Source: an uncultured Lachnospiraceae bacterium
GTDB lineage: Bacteria; Bacillota; Clostridia; Lachnospirales; Lachnospiraceae
DNA: 64,000 bases
Assembly (NCBI GenBank): GCA_958428365.1
Contig: CAUAFT010000010.1
Location: 62,001 to 126,000, forward strand
Reading direction: 5' to 3'
Part shown: piece after piece, positions 61,006-64,000 of the stretch
How the letters are laid out: the number at the start of each line of letters is the position of its first letter
How positions within the stretch are numbered: position 1 is the first letter of the stretch
Notes under the pieces: model-generated
The model's database searches: none
What the model saw: only the letters and a program-made list of their open reading frames with translations
Told to the model about the DNA's origin: nothing
Position numbers and translations under genes: made by a program

Positions 61006-61957
61006 TGCCTGTTTCCTCCTTTTTCTCCGTTGCCCGGAAGAAAATATCCTCCATGCCGAGAACCTTGCGGCTCATCTCTTCGATCGTAAAGCCCTTCTCC
61101 ATGAGCTGGCGTACGATTCTGTGTTTTGCCTCCATAATCTCCGACTCGGACAGCTCCTTTTTCAGCTTGATCTCCAGGCTGCCTTCTGCAAGCTCCTTCA
61201 CACTCCGGGTGGTCTCCATCTGCGCAAGCAGCCGCCCCGCTCCATCGTTGTCATTCGTGTCAAGATACATGGTATAGTGCATCAGATATTTTTTCTGCAA
61301 TTCCCCGATGCTTCCCTGCTCGATCAGAACGCCGTTTTTGACAATGCATACCTTATTGCACATGACTTCAATGTCCTTGAGCTGATGGTATGTAATGAAA
61401 ATGGTGATTTTTTCCGTCCTGTTAATCTCAAGCAGAAGCTGCTGTATCTCATGCTGTCCCCGCGGGTCAAGCCCAAGGGTTGGCTCGTCCAAAAAGACGA
61501 TCTTAGGATGGTTAATCAGTGATTTTGCAATCCCAAGACGCTGTTTCATACCTCTGGAAAACTGTCCCACTGCAACATTCCTTTTTTCATACAACCCTAC
61601 CTTTTTTAACAGATATTCCACATATTTCCCGGAGTCCTTATCTGCATCAAAGAGCGCCGCAAAATATTCCAGATATTCCTGCGCCGTCATGGAATAGTAA
61701 TAACCATGCGACTCCGGCACAACGCCGATCAGCCTGCGCACTTCAACCGCATGCTTCGTAATATCCATTCCTGCAATCCGCGCTGTCCCGGACGTTGGAG
61801 CATGCAGACCGTCCAGCATTCGAATGGTAGTCGTCTTGCCTGCGCCGTTGGGCCCCAGAAATCCAAAAATATCGCCTTCCTCCACATGAAGATTCAAGCC
61901 GTCCACCGCCTTGAATCCGTTTTTATAAACCTTTGTCAGATTCTCTGTCTGAATCAT
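60998..61957 (-). CDS. ABC transporter ATP-binding protein
   Basis: A 319-residue ATPase of the CcmA/drug-export type: Walker A GPNGAGKTTTIRML near residue 36, signature FSRGMKQRLGIAKSL (SRGMK replaces SGGQ), Walker B IVFLDEPTLGLDPRG, switch ITYHQLKD where the His is in TYHQ. The C-terminal 90 residues form a regulatory tail. First gene of the envelope operon; the promoter region carries the paired direct repeats at 62002-62035. Confidence 0.88.
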   Translation of the reverse strand: MIQTENLTKVYKNGFKAVDGLNLHVEEGDIFGFLGPNGAGKTTTIRMLDGLHAPTSGTARIAGMDITKHAVEVRRLIGVVPESHGYYYSMTAQEYLEYFAALFDADKDSGKYVEYLLKKVGLYEKRNVAVGQFSRGMKQRLGIAKSLINHPKIVFLDEPTLGLDPRGQHEIQQLLLEINRTEKITIFITYHQLKDIEVMCNKVCIVKNGVLIEQGSIGELQKKYLMHYTMYLDTNDNDGAGRLLAQMETTRSVKELAEGSLEIKLKKELSESEIMEAKHRIVRQLMEKGFTIEEMSRKVLGMEDIFFRATEKKEETGNE

Positions 61958-61988
61958 ATGAAACCCTCCTTGTTTCTTTGATAGGTTC

Positions 61989-62035
61989 AGTATAGGGCAG
62001 GAAGTTAAACAGATTTTTTTCTAAAGTTAAACAGA
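61989..62035 (-). promoter_or_regulatory. Paired 12-bp direct repeats and promoter of the envelope operon
   Basis: AAGTTAAACAGA occurs exactly at 62002-62013 and 62024-62035, a 22-nt period (two helical turns). A minus-strand -10, TATACT (61989-61994), has no good -35, as is common in promoters that need an activator. OmpR-type regulators bind such direct repeats, and one is encoded just upstream. Confidence 0.6.
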
Positions 62036-62039
62036 ACAT

Positions 62040-62080
62040 AAAAAACCGTATGCCCATGGATAAATCCATAAAGCATACGG
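62040..62080 (-). terminator. Terminator of the two-component operon
   Basis: ACCGTATGC (62044-62052) pairs with GCATACGGT (62072-62080), inner ATGGAT/ATCCAT also pairs, and the minus strand ends in TTTTTT. It lies between the response regulator stop and the repeats of the envelope promoter. Confidence 0.8.
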
Positions 62081-62128
62081 TCAGCGTATTTTATAAACAA
62101 CCAGCTGCTGTCATCGTCAAGGACAGTA

Positions 62129-62815
62129 TCATCCCCTGAACCGGTATCCGGCTCCCCAGACTGTCTCTATATAGCGTGGATGTGCCGGATCTTTTTCCAG
62201 CTTTTCCCGCAGTCTGTTGATATGTACGGCAACTGTCGCATTATCCCCCAGCGCCTCCAGACCCCAGACCTTCTCATACAGCGTCTCCTTATCAAATACC
62301 ATGTCCACATTCAGCATAAGAAAAAGAAGCAATTCGTATTCTCTGTTCTTCAGTTCCACTTCCACATCCTCCACGAAGACGCGGTGCGTCCCCGTATTCA
62401 AACGAATCGTTCCCAAAACAATCTCTGACGGCGATTCCCCGGTCTGCGAAAGCCTTTCATACTGCGCCAGGTTTGCTTTTACCCTAGCAACCAGAACGCC
62501 TGGCGAAAAAGGCTTCTCAATGTAATCGTCCGCACCCAGGCCAAGCCCACGTATCTTGTCTATGTCCTCCTGCCTTGCCGTCACCATTAAAATCGGAATT
62601 TTGATTTTTTCCCGCAGGCGCCTGCAGACCGAAAATCCATCCATTCCGGGAAGCATCAGATCCAACAGGATCAGATCAAATTCACCGCCAAGTCCCCGCT
62701 CTAATCCGGTTGTCCCGTCAGCCGCAACCTCGACCTCAAAATGTTCGATCTCCAGATAATCCCTCTCGATTGCGGCAATCGCCGCGTCATCCTCAATAAT
62801 CAGTATCCTTGCCAT
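62129..62815 (-). CDS. OmpR-family response regulator
   Basis: A 228-residue regulator: receiver (LIIEDDA, LILLDLMLPGMDG, IEKPFSP) and winged helix (REYELLLFLMLNVDM through VAVHINRLREKLEKDPAHPRYIETVWGAGYRF). Its start overlaps the kinase stop by 23 nt. Gene order, and the direct repeats before the ABC gene, make the envelope operon its likely target. Confidence 0.92.
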   Translation of the reverse strand: MARILIIEDDAAIAAIERDYLEIEHFEVEVAADGTTGLERGLGGEFDLILLDLMLPGMDGFSVCRRLREKIKIPILMVTARQEDIDKIRGLGLGADDYIEKPFSPGVLVARVKANLAQYERLSQTGESPSEIVLGTIRLNTGTHRVFVEDVEVELKNREYELLLFLMLNVDMVFDKETLYEKVWGLEALGDNATVAVHINRLREKLEKDPAHPRYIETVWGAGYRFRG

Positions 62816-64000
62816 CCTTATTCACCTCGCCGTTCTTCTCATCATCTATCTCCTCGTCGCACGTCTCCGGAAAATCAATACGGATTTCCAGTCCCTGGGA
62901 CTCATTGCAAAGCGCCTGTATCGTTCCTCCCATCCTCTCTACGGCATTGGCAACGATTGCCAGCCCCAGCCCGCTGCCTTTATCAGGATTCTGCCTCGAC
63001 GGGTCGCTTCGGTAGAACACTTCAAACAAATGGGGCAATGATTCCTCCGGCACACCCGGCCCATCATCCGCAAAGGACAACTGGCAGCCGTTTGCAGTCC
63101 GTTTCAGACGAATCCATACATTTCCCTGCTCTTTCTTTTTATATTTTAAGCTGTTTCCCAGGATATTCGTGACGATTCGATGCAGATATACCGGGTCTGC
63201 GTTGATTTTCACCGGATCCATCTCCATATGGATCAAGAGTCCCTGTTCCTCGTATTCCTCTTTCAGCGCCAGCGCAGTCTCTGCTATTTTTTCATCCAGG
63301 AAAAGCGGACAGAGATTCTCCGGGTATTCCCCAAGCTCCATCTTGGAAAACAAAAACAGCTGGGATATAATGTGCGCCATATCTTCTGCTTTTCCCTTAA
63401 TGGTTTCCAGATACCTCTTCTGCGCCTCCGGCGTCCTGGCAACCCCGTCTAAAAGCCCCTCCACATACGCCTGGATGGAAGTAAGGGGAGATCTCAGGTC
63501 ATGGGAGATGCCCGCAATCAGTTCCTTACGGCTCTGCTCCTGCCGCTGCATCATATCCACAGACTGCTTTAAGCGCACCGCCATTTCGTTAAAATCTTCA
63601 CATACTGCCTGGAATTCATCCTTCCGCCCATACTCTATCCTGTATTCCAGATTGCCGTCCCGGATTTCATGAACGCCGCCTGCTAAGATATCCAACGGCT
63701 CCTCAATCCTCTTAAATACGAACTTTGTCAGGAAACGGTTCGTAAGCAGAATGGAGAGGAAGATGGCAAAAACGATCACAATGGCGGATAAAACCAACGC
63801 CACTTTTAATTCCGAATAAGTCTGTCGTCCATAATAACTTCCGAACAGATAGATTGTATATTCCACATCTTCAATCCGTTCCGTTCCCACATACAGACCG
63901 CGTCCGTTCAGCGTTATGGTGGGCTGTCCGTCCAAAATTCCGGCGGCAGAGAGCAGCGCTTCATCACTGCTCTTCTTCTCTCCATATTCAAAAACAGTGT
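62793..64000 (-). CDS. Sensor histidine kinase (5' end beyond the window)
   Basis: About 402 residues are present; the frame is open at the window edge, so the N-terminus with the first membrane segment and part of the sensor is missing. A membrane segment (ALVLSAIVIVFAIFLSILL), HAMP, kinase His in AGISHDLRSPLTSIQAYVEG, and ATPase motifs NILGNSLKYKKK, FADDGPGVP and GSGLGLAIV are clear. It overlaps the regulator gene. A TTG at 63935 is an internal codon, not the start. Confidence 0.9.
   Translation of the reverse strand, partial: TVFEYGEKKSSDEALLSAAGILDGQPTITLNGRGLYVGTERIEDVEYTIYLFGSYYGRQTYSELKVALVLSAIVIVFAIFLSILLTNRFLTKFVFKRIEEPLDILAGGVHEIRDGNLEYRIEYGRKDEFQAVCEDFNEMAVRLKQSVDMMQRQEQSRKELIAGISHDLRSPLTSIQAYVEGLLDGVARTPEAQKRYLETIKGKAEDMAHIISQLFLFSKMELGEYPENLCPLFLDEKIAETALALKEEYEEQGLLIHMEMDPVKINADPVYLHRIVTNILGNSLKYKKKEQGNVWIRLKRTANGCQLSFADDGPGVPEESLPHLFEVFYRSDPSRQNPDKGSGLGLAIVANAVERMGGTIQALCNESQGLEIRIDFPETCDEEIDDEKNGEVNKDGKDTDY

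Noticed and set aside
63933..63935. TTG at 63935 as the start of the last sensor kinase
   Set aside because: The frame stays open to the window edge and the kinase would otherwise lack its first membrane segment.

Overview
The window reads as chromosomal DNA of a spore-forming anaerobic Clostridia, most likely a Lachnospiraceae member. It encodes Spo0A with two upstream TGTCGAA boxes, a CIRCE element, a Lachnospiraceae-type DUF5688 protein, a GGGtGRT protein with a NifU-like partner, a VTC/DUF4956/Cthe_2159-type cluster and many c-di-GMP and two-component proteins. No rRNA or phage structural genes are present.

Layout. 0-8 kb: 5' part of an unidentified gene behind an operator-like palindrome, cytidine deaminase, a citrate synthase, then a lipoprotein/DUF4956/VTC cluster next to a two-component system. 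8-25 kb: CheY/CheX-like pair, threonine synthase, an AP2-like protein behind 70-bp tandem repeats, leuCD with a divergent LysR regulator, a diguanylate cyclase, ilvN-ilvC, a TraX-like protein, a hybrid kinase with an HD-GYP response regulator, and the GGGtGRT/NifU-like pair. 25-31 kb: a hexapeptide-repeat protein, topoisomerase III and an ATPase with a damaged P-loop, bracketed by two composite sets of very long palindromes (A+B and C+D) in inverted orientation. 31-38 kb: asd, argH, queH, an M15 peptidase lipoprotein, an ABC importer pair without a binding protein, a lipoprotein and a phosphopantetheinyl transferase. 38.5-41.7 kb: an AT-rich island of about 3.1 kb inserted at the 3' end of tRNA-Thr(CGT), with a truncated integrase, a small HTH regulator and an array of 18-bp operator-like sites. 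41.7-52 kb: an Arg/Asp repeat protein, a cupin regulator with potABCD, DUF5688, glycogen synthase, spo0A, a small HTH protein, a second citrate synthase behind a CIRCE element, and MarR. 52-64 kb: a long minus-strand envelope operon, preceded by its probable two-component system.

How genes work together. The 52-62 kb operon combines an ABC-2 transporter, two lipid glycosyltransferases resembling the streptococcal MGlcDAG synthase/CpoA pair, a GT2-GtrA protein, and three proteins that can act on undecaprenyl (pyro)phosphate (DUF368, a DedA-superfamily protein, PAP2). Paired 12-bp direct repeats upstream of its promoter fit a response-regulator site. The leu, ilv, thr, asd and arg genes supply amino acids and are scattered singly or in pairs. 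A GGDEF protein, an HD-GYP protein, a hybrid kinase and the CheY/CheX-like pair form a signalling-rich stretch between 8 and 23 kb.

Most striking. The four intergenic palindromes at 25.3-25.9 and 30.4-30.9 kb form two related families. Their outer stems differ in sequence between copies but are each self-complementary, while the cores are conserved. Two composite sets lie in inverted orientation. I know of no named element that matches them.
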